A stretch of DNA of 64,000 nucleotides from Teratosphaeria epicoccoides. Lineage: Eukaryota > Ascomycota > Dothideomycetes > Mycosphaerellales > Teratosphaeriaceae. The notes beneath the pieces are model-generated. The model worked only from the letters and a program-made list of their open reading frames with translations, did no database searches and was not told where the DNA came from. Each line of letters starts with the position of its first letter. Position 1 is the stretch's first letter. Location of the stretch: the NCBI GenBank assembly GCA_021401465.1, contig JADDMT010000059.1, positions 122,884 through 186,883 of the forward strand. Reading direction: 5' to 3'. Below, piece after piece: positions 10,927-22,285 of this stretch. Position numbers and translations under genes: made by a program.

Positions 10927-13900
10927 CTACTGGTCGATGGTGTCTCTAAATCTCAGTACAGCATTATCAATGAGCATGCCATCGACACCTTTTGGCAAAT
11001 CGAGCAGAGTTGGTGGCCTTTGCATGATATCATGAGAGTAGTCCGAGATAAGCACCAGCCCGGCCTCTTTGACGGAGCTGACAAGCGCCGGTACTAGGTC
11101 GAGAAGGCGTGATGTGCAGATAAGGCCCATGAAATTGTTCGATGTCGCAACGCGGACAGCCTCCTTGATGGACATGGACGCACGACCGCAATTGGAGATT
11201 GTGTTCGGGTTCGCGCGGCGTTGCCCGTCCGTCATAGGTGCCACGCCAAGCTCGTTGCACAACAGGATTGGGTCTGTAATGCTGTCAGATAAGTCCTGAT
11301 CAGATGAGTTGAGTAATGCGAACTCACAATTTGGCTGCTTCCAATTCAACGCCGTGCAGACGTCAGCGTTGTAGCTCGAAAAGACGAAGCTCGGGCTTTC
11401 TTTCACATATCTGAGGTGTCTGGCGTGGTCAAACACCACTTTGAGGATTGCATCCACAACGACGTTGATATCTTGAGTTGGACCATGACTCGAAGCCTCC
11501 TCTTTTGCTCGAGTGGGGTAACAGACATGAATCTCAAGGTGTAGGTCCACCGGCAACAGGGCCAGTGCATCAGCAAGAGAGGCATAAGATCGAGCAGCCT
11601 GTCGCTGCGCAGAAGCCACGTCCTGTCGGTCGACACCAGATCCGACGAGGCCTTGAAGAATGTCCTTGCCACGACCAGCCTTTAGAGCGGCAGCTTGGAA
11701 CTCTTTGTAGGTCAGTCTGCTGATTAGATCGTTGGGACTGGACGGCAAAGCCCAGTCGCTGTAGAGCACAGGTACGCCATCTCTGGTAACTTGCACGAAC
11801 AGCCTCATGAAGTCGCCCGACAAGCTGCTGCCGGTGATGAGGTTCCTTGGATTGTTGTCGAGCTGACTTATCGCTTTCCAGTATGTTGCGAAGTGGGTGA
11901 TCTCGAGCGGAATCCCATGGAAGGGCGTGACGACTTGGTACCTGAAGCTGATCCGGCCAATCGCTCTGAGACGCGGGTCAAAAAGTTCAAGATGCCATTG
12001 ACCGGAACTGCTCCTCTTGCCACTGAAGACTCGACTTGACGCGGCCGCACGGGCGATGACTTTGCTGCCGAAGGTCGGGAAGATGTCGAATTCCATGCTG
12101 AAAGCTTCAAGATTCTCGATCTGGAAGGAGATAGTTTTGGAGTCATCTTGCACAGGCAAAGAGACATTTCGGGGAATGATGTCAGACGACTTTGACGAGA
12201 TGGTGAGACGGGCAGCTGGATATTTGCTGACACCGTAGAACTCGATGGCGTCGCTGTCTAAATCATCGAATGACAAACTAATAAAGGTCTTCGTGGTGTC
12301 GAGGAAGTTGTGACCGTAGCGGCGCAGAGGGATGATCGGCGGTGGCAACATCAGAGACGGTATCGATTCGTTGTCGGGCGGAAGCTCAGCTGGTGTGCCA
12401 CCTGACAGAGGTGGTGGCTGGGGTGGAGCAATTTGGACTTCCGGAGGATGCGTGATGTGAAGCGGAGAGGAAGGAACACCTTCCTGTGCAAGCAGCTGCA
12501 TGCAGTCAAGATGTCCCTCCCAAGCCGCATAGTACATTGCAGACAAGCCTTTCTCGTCAGTCGAGCTGGCCTTGACGCGAAAGTCCAGAAGCTGTCGTAG
12601 GCAGTGCAGATGGCCCTCGCTGGCAGCGTGAATGATTGGTGTCCAAGAATATAGCTTATCAGCCTGGTCCATATCCGCGCCGTAGTCCTGAAGCATAACG
12701 AGAATGTGATTATCGCCTCCAAACCGCGCAACGAGATGTTGCGGATAGAGGCCCTCTGCATCCGGCAGCACATTGGGCCTGAATTGCAGTATCTGCTCGA
12801 CAATGGCAACAGACCCGTATTGACATGCCAGATTTAGCGGGTGATGTTCAGAGATGCCAGCTGGATTGACGATAGCGCCCAGCTGCAGCATCGATTGGAC
12901 GCTACCAGGTTGACCTCGAACAATGCCGTGCATCAGAGGGGTGAATCCATCAACGTCCTTCGCATCGACCGTATCAGATGCAGCCGCGGCCAGGATTTCA
13001 ATGGCCCCTACCTGTCCGTGCATGCACGCATAATGCAATGGCATACGACGGTATGCGTCGTGTGCGCGAACGTCTGCGCCGTTCGACAGACCAGCTCTGA
13101 GAATGTCGATCTTGCCATTAACAGCGGCCTCATGCATGCAGTTTCTCTCGTTGATCTCATCGCAGTAATTGAAGTCAACTGCGCCAGTTGCGAAGAGCGT
13201 CTGCTGAGCGTCCGGGTTGGCCGTGTTGATGCTGTTCAGGAATACTCTGCTTATACGGTCTTTCGCATCACAGCTTTGCAATATGCGTGCCGCCCACTCT
13301 TTCACGAGACCATTGTTGCCCGCGTTGACGGCATGCAGGACTTGTGTCTCCAGCTCTTCATCTTGCGGACCGTTTGGTGGTCTGTTTTCCAGGCCTACCG
13401 TTGGCGTGTAGGCAATCTTTTCTCCCTCTGCCCATGCCTGCAGTCCGAGTTGGCCGGCTTGCGCCTTGTCTGAAATGTCGCTGATGACATCGCGATTGAA
13501 GCAGGGCTGTACATCGACGGCGCGCGACAGGTAGAGCTCTTTCGTTCGGGACTAACGACAGGTCAGCTGTGCGTATGACATTGCAAGTCAACCAGGTGAT
13601 GCACCTTTGAAGTTTTGTCCCACTGTCAGGAAGTCAGCGGCGGCACATCACAGCAGTGGTAGAATAACTCAGGACCTTCTTCAGTATCTTCGAGAATGCT
13701 GTCTGGTTGACCTCCACGAACTGTTGCAGCTTGTCCAGGTCGTTGCTGAACAGCCGAAAGCCTTCCTCCAGGGTGACATAGCTTGACGATAGCTTGGAAG
13801 TCGAGCGTGCTCGCAATTGCAGCGCGTCTTTCTTGTCCAGTAACGTGCGAAGGCGTAACTTGAGCTTGCGGTGTGTCAGCGTATGGAGGGTGCATGCATG

Positions 13901-14291
13901 CGACGCAATGGCCGACTGACCTCGGCCTCCTTTTGCAGGTAGAAGGTGTTGACCTTTTCCAGCTCTCGCTCCAGGCGGAAGAAGAAGGTCGCCTTGTTGG
14001 CCTGGAGTGAGGCCTGCGGGTCCAATAGGCCGTTGCTTTGTGCTGAGACATCTTGGGGCGGGAGGATGGGCGTGGTGCTTAGCTTTTTGATGAGCTAGCG
14101 AGCGCGTGAGCATCTTCTCGTGTCTCGCCTTCTCGCGCATTCTCTACCTTCTTGAGCGCTTTGTAGTCGACGAAGCTTGCCGCATACTCGGGGATGTCGA
14201 GCTGGCGCTTCTGGATGTGCTTGCCGAACTTCCTGCGCTGCCGTCAGCGCTGCCGAGGGCCGGCATCCATACCCACCGCCGTGACATACAT
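10927..14291 (-). CDS. PHO81: PHO81/nuc-2-like CDK inhibitor (SPX - ankyrin - GDPD)
   Basis: Seven exons, complement(10927-11273, 11328-13551, 13605-13622, 13676-13864, 13921-14094, 14148-14232, 14290-14291), encode 1012 residues. Order: SPX domain (about 1-190; KFGKHIQKRQLDIPEYAASF, ANKATFFFRLERELEKVNTF), six or so ankyrin repeats (about 270-520; e.g. RMPLHYACMHGQVGAIEIL), a PHO81-type central region, and a C-terminal GDPD-like domain (about 730-1012; QVTRDGVPVLYSDWALP). In yeast Pho81 and Neurospora NUC-2 this protein senses phosphate or inositol pyrophosphate through SPX and inhibits the Pho80-Pho85-type kinase under phosphate starvation. Oddities: the start codon is split AT|G by a 57-nt intron with donor GTATGT; exon 5 has only 18 nt (WDKTSK); the last intron (11274-11327) is 54 nt and stop-free. 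All junctions restore the expected family sequence. Confidence 0.93.
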
Positions 14292-14928
14292 GTTGAGAAG
14301 AGAGCTGAGGAAACCTGCAGTGAACGTAGGTCCCTTACCTCAGGAATCGTCTGCGACACCAATTGTATGATGATGTTATTGCACGCGTGCATGGGAAGAG
14401 CTGTGCAGTCCACGACAGTCTGACATGTCGGAGTCCAGTGAGGTTGGGCTTGTGTCCTATTTATCAGCGGACTGCTTGCCACCAATGCGCCCGTTGGCGG
14501 TAGAAGTGGTCGTGACGAGCTTCAAATTTCATCGACGCAGCCCGGTAGAACTATCGATACGAGCATGTGATTGTCCGGGTCAAGTAGCGGAATGGAGGGG
14601 CTCAAAACCTTGGCGACGATGCGGCGCTTGCGCAAGCAACGTGGCGGCGAGGTCGTCCACGATTCGTGCTGCCAGCATGCGGGAAGGCCGGTGCATTGAT
14701 TCTCGAGAAACAGTGGGCAGTATCGCAGTGCAGGTGAATCTGCGCACAGCAGTCTTGATGTCTCAGGGACAGAGCGAGACAAATGCATGGCCTACAAATG
14801 AGCCAACAACGCTCGCCACGTGCCCTAGAGGTCTATGAACCGCTGGTCATCGAGTGAGACATGGGCACTGAGAGAGAACACGACACCGGTGGTGTCATTG
14901 CGGTACCAGGGCGCACATGCCTCTACGA
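14292..14928. other. promoter region of the PHO81-like gene / intergenic
   Basis: The interval separates the PHO81-like start from the 3' end of the AXL2-like gene, both on the minus strand. Open frames on the plus strand look random. It contains one CACGTG hexamer, listed separately. Confidence 0.5.
14817..14822. promoter_or_regulatory. CACGTG E-box, candidate NUC-1/Pho4-type site upstream of PHO81
   Basis: A palindromic CACGTG lies 526 nt upstream of the PHO81-like start codon. The bHLH factors Pho4 (yeast) and NUC-1 (Neurospora) recognise CACGTG, and yeast PHO81 is itself under Pho4 control. A single hexamer can occur by chance every few kilobases, so this is only suggestive. Confidence 0.25.
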
Positions 14929-17900
14929 CTACAAAAATGCGGGTCCACTGATATTGGAGCGTTGCGTATTCGTCTTGCTGCTGGTCAGCGGTCTGGGTAT
15001 CAAGCCCGCTCCATCGAGATCCGACCTGCTCTCAAGATCCTCCCACATCTCGCTGCCCGCTTCAGTGTCGGTTCCAGTACCTGTCTCCGCCCTGAGACTG
15101 CTTAACCTCTTGACCTCCTCCACACTGACCGGTCGCTTGGAATTTGTCTGACTGAGTCGCGGACGCTGTTGCTTCGCTCGGCTGAGACTGTCGGCCTCCA
15201 CAAGGCCAAGTGGATCACCCAGCCTGCCTGCATGCTGCTGACGGGCCAGGCGCAAAGAGCCGCCGTGCGTGAGCGGCACCGATACAGCTGTCGAGAGCGG
15301 CGACGAAGTGCGCCGGGCTTTTGCCTTGCGACCTTTCCACTGCCGCCCTGGGTTGGCAATCTCCCCCGAGACGGAGCGTTCGCGCATGTTGGGCCGTCGC
15401 GAGGGCGGTGGTCCGGGTGGTGGAGTTGGCGAAGCTTCGCCTGGCAACACCCAACTGCGCTCATGCTTGGGTAGATGCATCTGCTTCCTGAGGTCGTCAT
15501 TCGCGGAGGACGAGTCAGTGTACGACCACGCGCTGCTCTCGTCGTCGTCTGCAGCTTCGTCGTCAGCAGCCATTGTCGACGCTGTCACAGGCCGGGGGTA
15601 ATTTGGTGGAAACGCCGACCGGAGCCTTGCACTGAGCCGCCGTGAGCTGTGGTCTCGAGGCTCCAACGAAGAGGATTCCGAGTACGAGCCGAGCAGTCTC
15701 TTCCCTTGCCTCGAATGCCGCGCGCTACCAGCTGAAGATGGCGCAGCGGAGCCATTGCTCGTGCCATGTCTGCTCGATATGCGCGACTCGCGCGTGAACA
15801 ACGGACTAGACAGGTGACTGCTCGCTCGCTTCTTGATGAAAGATTTCCTCTTGTCCTCGAGCGGCCTGTTATCAGGAATGCTATCACTTCTATCCACTAG
15901 CCTTATGGTATTGTGCTTTTGAGCTTCCGTCACGTCGAGCCGAGGCTGTGGCCAAGACATGGTGAGAATGGATCTTGATCTTGATGGGGGCGCCGGAAAG
16001 TCCGAAGGGTTTAGCGATTGGGGAGGTGACGGCTGAGGCGACATACGAGCTGACAAGAGGCTTGTTCCTCTTGTGCTCAGCGAGGTTTTGCTGCCGCGCT
16101 CTATTGAGAAGCCGAGACTGCTCATTCTTCGCTTCTGCTTGCGTTTGCCTTTGAAGCTATGTTGAGGCAAAGACTGTCCTCCGGCAGCTTCGAGGCCCAG
16201 GCCAATACCTAGCCGCGATCTGCGCTGGCTCATACGTCTCATCGCAAGCTCCGACGGCGAAGCTTGTAGGTTCAGCACTGGCGAATGTGCGCCCTCTTCC
16301 GCCTCGTATGTGCTGTCATGAGGTTTGTGTAGAGTCTCATAAGCCGAACCACATTTTGGGCTGTCCGTAATTGCTGTGATCGCATCATTGCCATTGAATC
16401 GCGACGATGCTTGGCTGATATACGAAAAGCGCTTCAGCCATCTTGACCTTCTATTATCACTCGTTCGCGGTGGAAGGTGCAGTGCTACCTGCGGTGGTGC
16501 ATCTGCCTCCTTCGGCGGAGACAATGGCACAGTCCTCTGCTTCTCGTTTTCGGCATCTCCTCCCGCTTCCTCTGCGACGAAGCCATTCTCGACATCTACA
16601 GGTGATAGCATTGGACGGCCGATAGTCTGTTTTGTGGCTGGACTGGCAGAATGGACTTCGTTCCCATCGCGCTTTCTTCGGCGTAGGCATAATAGCAGGC
16701 AGACAATCAGCAAGACCGCCGCAATCAAACTCAGCACCACTATGGCAGCGATGACTCCCCCGGACATGTGGGCCGGGGAATCGGCGCTGGATGTCAGTGC
16801 TGCTGCTGTCGAGCTGTTGGTCGCAGAGGCACGCGTGGAAAGCCGACTTGTCGTGAAGGTCGTGCTGCTGGCCGCAGCTTTGACAACAATGGTGAAGGTC
16901 TGCGTTTGAGTCACATCTGACTCAGTGGATCTCGCAATTAAAGCTGCATCGATTGAAGTCGCCGCGGCTTGGGCCGGAACGGTGCCCTGGAGCTCTCGGA
17001 CGCTTGCATCGAAGGTCAGCCACGTCACTGCTGTTGGGAGGTCCACGCTGAGCTCTGTATCGTTGTCCGGGCACAGTGAGTCAGGAACCACATAGTCGAA
17101 GACTTGGCCGGTGTACGCCGTCAAGGCACCGATTGAGCCGGTTATTAGCGACGCATTTCCGGTGGCTAGATTGATCGTTGCAGTAGCGGAGTCTCCGCTT
17201 TGATCTTTTACTGTAACGGAGAATGTCCCGTCGCTTGCAGTCGAGGGCACCGTGCCTGTCACCGCAAGAGTATCGTTGTCGAACTGAAGCCAGCTCGGCA
17301 AAGACGATGCATAAGCATTAGATATGTTTTGCAGTTCAACAGATTGTCCGTTGCGATATATTTGGCTCCTGAGCTCGGTGAACAAGACTTGCGAGCCAGA
17401 GCTGATGTTGATTGTCTGCTCGGCTGGCACGAAGGTCAATCGCTCCGTACCAATGGAGAGGGTAAAATTCGCCGTCGAGCCTGCAAAGCCGGCAATATCT
17501 GAAGCTATCAAGTCGATGTTCCATGATTGTGGAAAGCCGCTAAGGTCAGGTGCAGTCCCGGAGAAGATCAGCTTTGATGAGTCGAACGCTAACCACGACG
17601 GCAAGGGCGTGTGATCGGTCAAGGTCGCATAGTAGTAGAGCTTGCGCTGCACAATGTCGATGAAAGAATTTCGTTGAAAGTCGAACTGGAAGGCCTCAGA
17701 CGGGAGAAGCGTCACACTGGGCGGTTCACTGCTAGACAGGTTCGCGGATGCTGCCAAATCCTTGCTGATATCTCCTTCCAACTGCGGCGCTGGCTCTGAA
17801 GAGACCACCAATGTGCATGGCATATGTACTTGTCCTGAAGTATCGGCTGCTGACAATGTGAAATGGATCGATCCGACATCGCTCTGAGTCGGTGTGCCTG

Positions 17901-18147
17901 ACAGTGTTCTTGTCGCGCCATTCAGTTCTAACCACTTAGGCTGGTCCGAAAGGCTGTAGGTGAAGTTCGTCGTGTGTGGCGCAAAAGTCGAGTCGGAAAA
18001 TTGGAAAAGGTAGAGCGTATCAACTCGAGCGACTGTTGGTACTTGCGAGTTGAATGGGAAGGCGATATCAGGTGTTGCGAACGTGGTTGCAATTACGGCG
18101 CAGAGCGCGATAGCAACCGGAACCGTTCTCATTTCCGGGCGAGCCAT
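14929..18147 (-). CDS. AXL2: AXL2/BUD10-like axial budding protein with dystroglycan-type cadherin repeats
   Basis: The single-exon frame encodes 1072 residues from the ATG at 18147. The frame extends 12 codons further upstream, but this start places the signal peptide (VPVAIALCAVIATTFATP) near the N-terminus. The ectodomain has about four CADG-type cadherin-like repeats, recognisable by PxWLxF/LxGTxP signatures (PKWLELNGATRTLSGTPTQS, LPSWLAFDSSKLIFSGTAP, LPSWLQFDNDTLAVTGTVP). A Ser/Thr-rich linker precedes one membrane helix (VIAAIVVLSLIAAVLLIVC, about 464-487), a basic stop-transfer RRRKRDG, and a long Ser/Arg/Pro-rich cytoplasmic tail. In yeast Axl2 marks the axial bud site; in filamentous fungi homologues act in septation, conidiophore development or polarity. 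Repeats, topology and length agree with this family. Confidence 0.88.
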   Translation of the reverse strand: MARPEMRTVPVAIALCAVIATTFATPDIAFPFNSQVPTVARVDTLYLFQFSDSTFAPHTTNFTYSLSDQPKWLELNGATRTLSGTPTQSDVGSIHFTLSAADTSGQVHMPCTLVVSSEPAPQLEGDISKDLAASANLSSSEPPSVTLLPSEAFQFDFQRNSFIDIVQRKLYYYATLTDHTPLPSWLAFDSSKLIFSGTAPDLSGFPQSWNIDLIASDIAGFAGSTANFTLSIGTERLTFVPAEQTINISSGSQVLFTELRSQIYRNGQSVELQNISNAYASSLPSWLQFDNDTLAVTGTVPSTASDGTFSVTVKDQSGDSATATINLATGNASLITGSIGALTAYTGQVFDYVVPDSLCPDNDTELSVDLPTAVTWLTFDASVRELQGTVPAQAAATSIDAALIARSTESDVTQTQTFTIVVKAAASSTTFTTSRLSTRASATNSSTAAALTSSADSPAHMSGGVIAAIVVLSLIAAVLLIVCLLLCLRRRKRDGNEVHSASPATKQTIGRPMLSPVDVENGFVAEEAGGDAENEKQRTVPLSPPKEADAPPQVALHLPPRTSDNRRSRWLKRFSYISQASSRFNGNDAITAITDSPKCGSAYETLHKPHDSTYEAEEGAHSPVLNLQASPSELAMRRMSQRRSRLGIGLGLEAAGGQSLPQHSFKGKRKQKRRMSSLGFSIERGSKTSLSTRGTSLLSARMSPQPSPPQSLNPSDFPAPPSRSRSILTMSWPQPRLDVTEAQKHNTIRLVDRSDSIPDNRPLEDKRKSFIKKRASSHLSSPLFTRESRISSRHGTSNGSAAPSSAGSARHSRQGKRLLGSYSESSSLEPRDHSSRRLSARLRSAFPPNYPRPVTASTMAADDEAADDDESSAWSYTDSSSANDDLRKQMHLPKHERSWVLPGEASPTPPPGPPPSRRPNMRERSVSGEIANPGRQWKGRKAKARRTSSPLSTAVSVPLTHGGSLRLARQQHAGRLGDPLGLVEADSLSRAKQQRPRLSQTNSKRPVSVEEVKRLSSLRAETGTGTDTEAGSEMWEDLESRSDLDGAGLIPRPLTSSKTNTQRSNISGPAFL

Positions 18148-19163
18148 GTTCACCTGGATATGATTATTCGTGAGCTCGTGCACCCTTCAATTTCTCTGCG
18201 CCGACACCTGCCTCCACTGCGGACCTCTGCAGCTCACACACTATGTTGAAATACACACTATGCTGAAAACCTACTGCAGCTAGGAAGGATGCATGTTCAA
18301 AAGATCTCGAAGGGAAAGATAGCCAGGTCGCGCGATACGCGTAAAAGTAGCATCCTTGCGGAGTTGGTGGCTGGAAGAATGAAAAATTGTCGATGATGTG
18401 GGAGTAAGGGATGCTTCGGACGTGAGGCCGAACCTGAAGGCTAGACTCTGCCAGACAATCGAACTTTCAACTTGGAGTGTCGTTGATGGGACCTGAATTG
18501 TGAGAACACCTTGCAGAGAGGCGGTCGGTCATGTCACGCCGTCTACTGTAGCTGATACTATACTCTTGCCCTATCATCCACAAAGGTTCCCCAGCATTCG
18601 CCTGATCAACGTATGAGTAGGCGACTGGATTCCCTGACTAGCAATCTCACATCGAAAGCGACCATTGTCGAGCTGTCAAGTCACTCGCGTCGCTGAAGTC
18701 GTAGATGTTCAATCACGGACGGCAGGAGGAGTGGGACCGCGAATGGAACGCACATTATTGTCTGCTCTTCCTCTGAAGCCAGTGACATGTCGCGCGGTAT
18801 CAATCTGCCACGATCACACGCCCAATGCGATGTAATGGTTCAAGCCGTGGATGGTGTTCGTTGAAGGTCTCGGGACTGATCCCTGTCATTCAAAGCATTG
18901 TAGAGAGCTTATAGAAGTGCATTGCAGCAAGCTGCAGGACGCACCGAAGACAAACTCTTAGACGGATGAGCATTAGCACATGCTGAAGCGGCATGGCCAT
19001 TGGCCCCATGGCGATCAATGCACAGTCACGCCTTTCCTGCTGCTTCCGTATGGGGCAACGACCCCGCCAAAACTTTTTGTAGTACGTCCGTGCCGCTTAA
19101 CTTCCACGACAACGAGCAACCAGCTTTCCAGCCTTCAGGACCATCACCCGACCAGAAATTGCA
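18148..19163. other. divergent promoter region, no gene recognised
   Basis: About 1 kb separates the divergent AXL2-like and EFM6-like genes. I found no protein-like frame, repeat or RNA gene in it. Confidence 0.5.
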
Positions 19164-19993
19164 ATGTCAGATACAGAAGGCAGTGCAAACGTATTCAGCG
19201 TGAGCGAGGATCTCGTGTCATCGCCGACACACAGACAAGCAAGCACCAGCGAAGTGGACTTTGACGGCCCGCTCAAGGACCACCCGCTCAAGCTACACCA
19301 AGACCTCGCGAAAGGCAACGGCGGACGAGCTTGGCCGGCTGGATATGTCCTGGCAAAGTATCTACTGCGCAGAAAGCGAGCTCAACTGAAGAAATGTTCA
19401 ATGTTTGTAGGATACCCTAGCTTGTAACGTGACAGCTTTTGTCACCAGGCAGCAGCTGACCTGAAGCTATCTACTGCAGCGTTGAACTTGGCGCTGGAGG
19501 GGGTTTGGTTGGGTACGTACACCTCGTTAACATGCAGAAATGAATGAGGCATATATTTGATACTTTGTGCAGCCTTGCGATCGCGCTGGGATGCGCACCT
19601 GAGCATGCAGTCCATATTACCGATCAAGAGCCGATGCTGCAGCTTATGCAAGACAACATTGCACTCAATGAGCTGACGAGCCACGTACAAGCCAGTGTGT
19701 ACAACTGGGGCGAAGCACGTCCCGAAGGCATCCCTGCACACCCCGATGTGATACTCGCAGCCGACTGTGTCTACTTTGAACCCGCATTCCCGCTGCTGCA
19801 GAGGACGCTGGAGGAATTAATCGGCCCCAGAACTGTCTGCTACTTTTGTTTCAAGAAAAGGCGGCGCGCCGATGTGCAGTTCATGAAGGCGGCGAAGAAA
19901 GTGTTTGCCATAGACAATGTTGACGACGATCCGGACTGCACTACCTACGCGCGGGAGAACATTACTTTGTATGTTCCGAACATTGACAGATAA
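19164..19993 (+). CDS. EFM6: EFM6-like protein-lysine N-methyltransferase (METTL21 type)
   Basis: Three exons, 19164-19402, 19480-19512 (33 nt) and 19573-19993, encode 230 residues. The splice junctions rebuild the SAM-binding motif: KKCS|IVELGAGGGLVG|LAIALGCAP. The upstream GGRAWPAGYVLAKYLLRR is the typical lead-in of METTL21/EFM enzymes, and AADCVYFEPAFPLLQRTLEE carries the motif 4 equivalent (DxxY/F-type, here DCVYFEP). Yeast Efm6 (YNL024C, 246 aa) monomethylates a lysine of eEF1A in the cytosol; length and the DCVYFEP block fit it better than other class I methyltransferases. Intron 1 has a GTTTGT donor and intron 2 a GTACGT donor. The Gly-rich motif is split over two introns, so the ORF looks broken unless it is spliced. 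Confidence 0.85.
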
Positions 19994-21491
19994 CTCGACA
20001 AAATGCTGATACGACTGACAGGTGTACAATCCAACGCAGGGTTGATAGGCAGACCTAAAGGCAAGGGCGTGTAGTTTGCCCTGCGAAGCTGCAGATGGGC
20101 GTTGTGGACTGGCTGAGATTCAGGCTGATTTCAACCAGCCATGCGACAACGCAGCAAGATCCTAGCAGCGCGAGACGACTGCGAGATGCCTGTGAGGCTG
20201 TGACCCGCGAGCAGCATCAGTGAAATGACGCCTATGATTGGCGCTATGATGATATATAATGAATGTGCCTGACCAGTGACAGGCGCCCCTCATGCGCCAT
20301 TCTTGAGGCTTGGGCCCAACGCTTCAAGGTGGACGAAGCTTTGCCTTATCAATGCGCGCGAAGTGAAGCAGGGTACGGCTGGGACATACATCAGTGTTGT
20401 GCAGCCAGTGCTGTTGTACTCGGACGAGTCCAGATGTGACTGTCTCTTATACGTCGAGTAATCACTCACGACTCCAGCCCATCCCAGCCTCAGTCCTACG
20501 GCCGAACCTCGCATCTGTCGCATCCAGTGGCATTCGCACGGATGTGACGGCGATCTCCACGTTGTGTTGCATGAATAAAATGGCGCAAGCTATGCGGTCC
20601 GCAGCACCCAGATTTCAACTCCCCTCACAGCTCAGGGTCCAACCGTCCAGGTGCCAAAAGCACAGGGGTGTCAAGAAGCTCTTCGGCCAAGCTGTTTCAA
20701 GGTGTTGCTTTATGTCGTTTGACTGGCCAGCCTCACGAAGTATAACGCGCGTACATGTAGTTGCAAGACCCCCTCCTCCATTCTACCGCCGACCACGGTG
20801 ACATCACGTCCAGCGTTAGAGCAACGGGAATCGGCGCGCAAAAGATCAGCGGCGTGGAGGTCAAAGCAAGACAGATCTAAGGCTTGCAAGCTTCTTTTCG
20901 ATTCTGCAAATCAGCTGGTCCTACCGAACAAAGACTGCAGCGCAGTCTTGGCGCCACGCCCGAGAAAGGCTTGACATTATTGGACCTTTGTTCGCCGGCA
21001 TTAATAGATTTAAGACAAGACCCGAGGGTGCGAGGATGGAGGGAGAACGATCTCGCTGCCGTCGTTGCCGTCTAGCGCGCTTTTAGAGGTGGGCATGGCC
21101 GGATCCATCGATGCATGTCTTGTCAAAAGTCCCACCACGTCCTCCACTCTACATCTCCTCTGCTTCTCCGTTACCACACCTAAAAGTCTACCGCACCTTC
21201 GCTCTTCCCTCTTCCACTCAGCCTCATGCAATGACCATGGACGACAACACCAAGCGTATGTGCGGACGAGCTCCAGGAACACACAAGCTTCTGAGCGATT
21301 TATTGTAAGGGTTTGAACTTCGCCAGGGTTCCCCATTTTCAAGCGACTCATCCCACGACGCAGTCGAGGGTCTGCCGAGCAGCGCAACCAGGACAGCACA
21401 TTGCCCTGTCTTGACGAGAGCAGCACATATCTACACTGCATCGCATTTTTGACCAACAAATCCTGCTGTCGTGCAGGTGCACACCACGAAT
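19994..21491. other. intergenic, no gene recognised
   Basis: This 1.5-kb stretch contains several short frames (e.g. 20394-20801 plus, 21010-21459 minus) without protein-like composition or splice structure. No tRNA-like B box and no transposon remnant were found. Confidence 0.45.
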
Positions 21492-22028
21492 ATGCGGCTT
21501 AGTTGCTTTCGCCCGTCCAACGGGAGTAATACTCTCGACCTTAGCGATGGGCCGAGCAACTTGAAGCCGAGGCCGGTCAAGAGACCAACCTTTGACCGAG
21601 CGACGGCCAAGACCCGAAAAGCTCCGACCTTTCAAAGTGGGAGAAAGCGCTCGGAGGACCGAGCTTCGACCATATCAACCGTCACAAACGACAGCATATC
21701 GAAATTACCACCATGCAAACGACTGTCCGACGCACAAATGGACGCAATGATGATGCCCGTTCCTGTTGAGACGAGGCCGAGCAGATGTTTGCGGCTCAGT
21801 CATCCTAAGACGTACAGTGGCATTGTGGAAGGCATGAAGCAGGCAAAGGGTAGTCGCGATTGGAGAAATTTTGCCGTGTTTCATGACGACGAGATTGACG
21901 AGGGACGCAGTGCAGTCCAGGAGTCGCAGAAAAGGGCCCGTGAATATGAGAGAAGGTGGAAGCAGCTGGAAAGCTTCGGGAACTCGTCGCGACGTACCGA
22001 GTCTGACATTGTTGACATGATCGGATGA
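21492..22028 (+). CDS. hypothetical protein, lineage-specific
   Basis: A 178-residue frame starts at the ATG at 21492 (MRLSCFRPSNGSNTLDLSDG). It is basic and Ser/Thr-rich in the first half, then has a more ordered block, YSGIVEGMKQAKGSRDWRNF followed by AVFHDDEIDEG, and a charged helix (ESQKRAREYERRWKQLESFG). No signal peptide, membrane helix or known domain is visible. The codon use and absence of stops over 530 bases suggest a real gene. It lies head-to-tail with another orphan acidic protein (22286-22924). I do not recognise it. Confidence 0.5.
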   Translation: MRLSCFRPSNGSNTLDLSDGPSNLKPRPVKRPTFDRATAKTRKAPTFQSGRKRSEDRASTISTVTNDSISKLPPCKRLSDAQMDAMMMPVPVETRPSRCLRLSHPKTYSGIVEGMKQAKGSRDWRNFAVFHDDEIDEGRSAVQESQKRAREYERRWKQLESFGNSSRRTESDIVDMIG

Positions 22029-22285
22029 ATGGTATGAGTCTTCAACCGTTTGATGAGTTGACTGTTATGTTTAATGATTGTGGTGCTTGGCAAGGGCCAC
22101 GCGTGAGGTTGCGATGAACAAAATTTCACTTCACACGCAACGAGAATGGCATCCCTTGATTCTATCTCCGGATCACTACTACCAATTCGACACGAGACAC
22201 TCGCACACCATCATCTCGCCATATACGGCCGGCTGCCCAGCATATCAACAACCAATTTCATCGCGCAACAACAGTTCTGACGACG

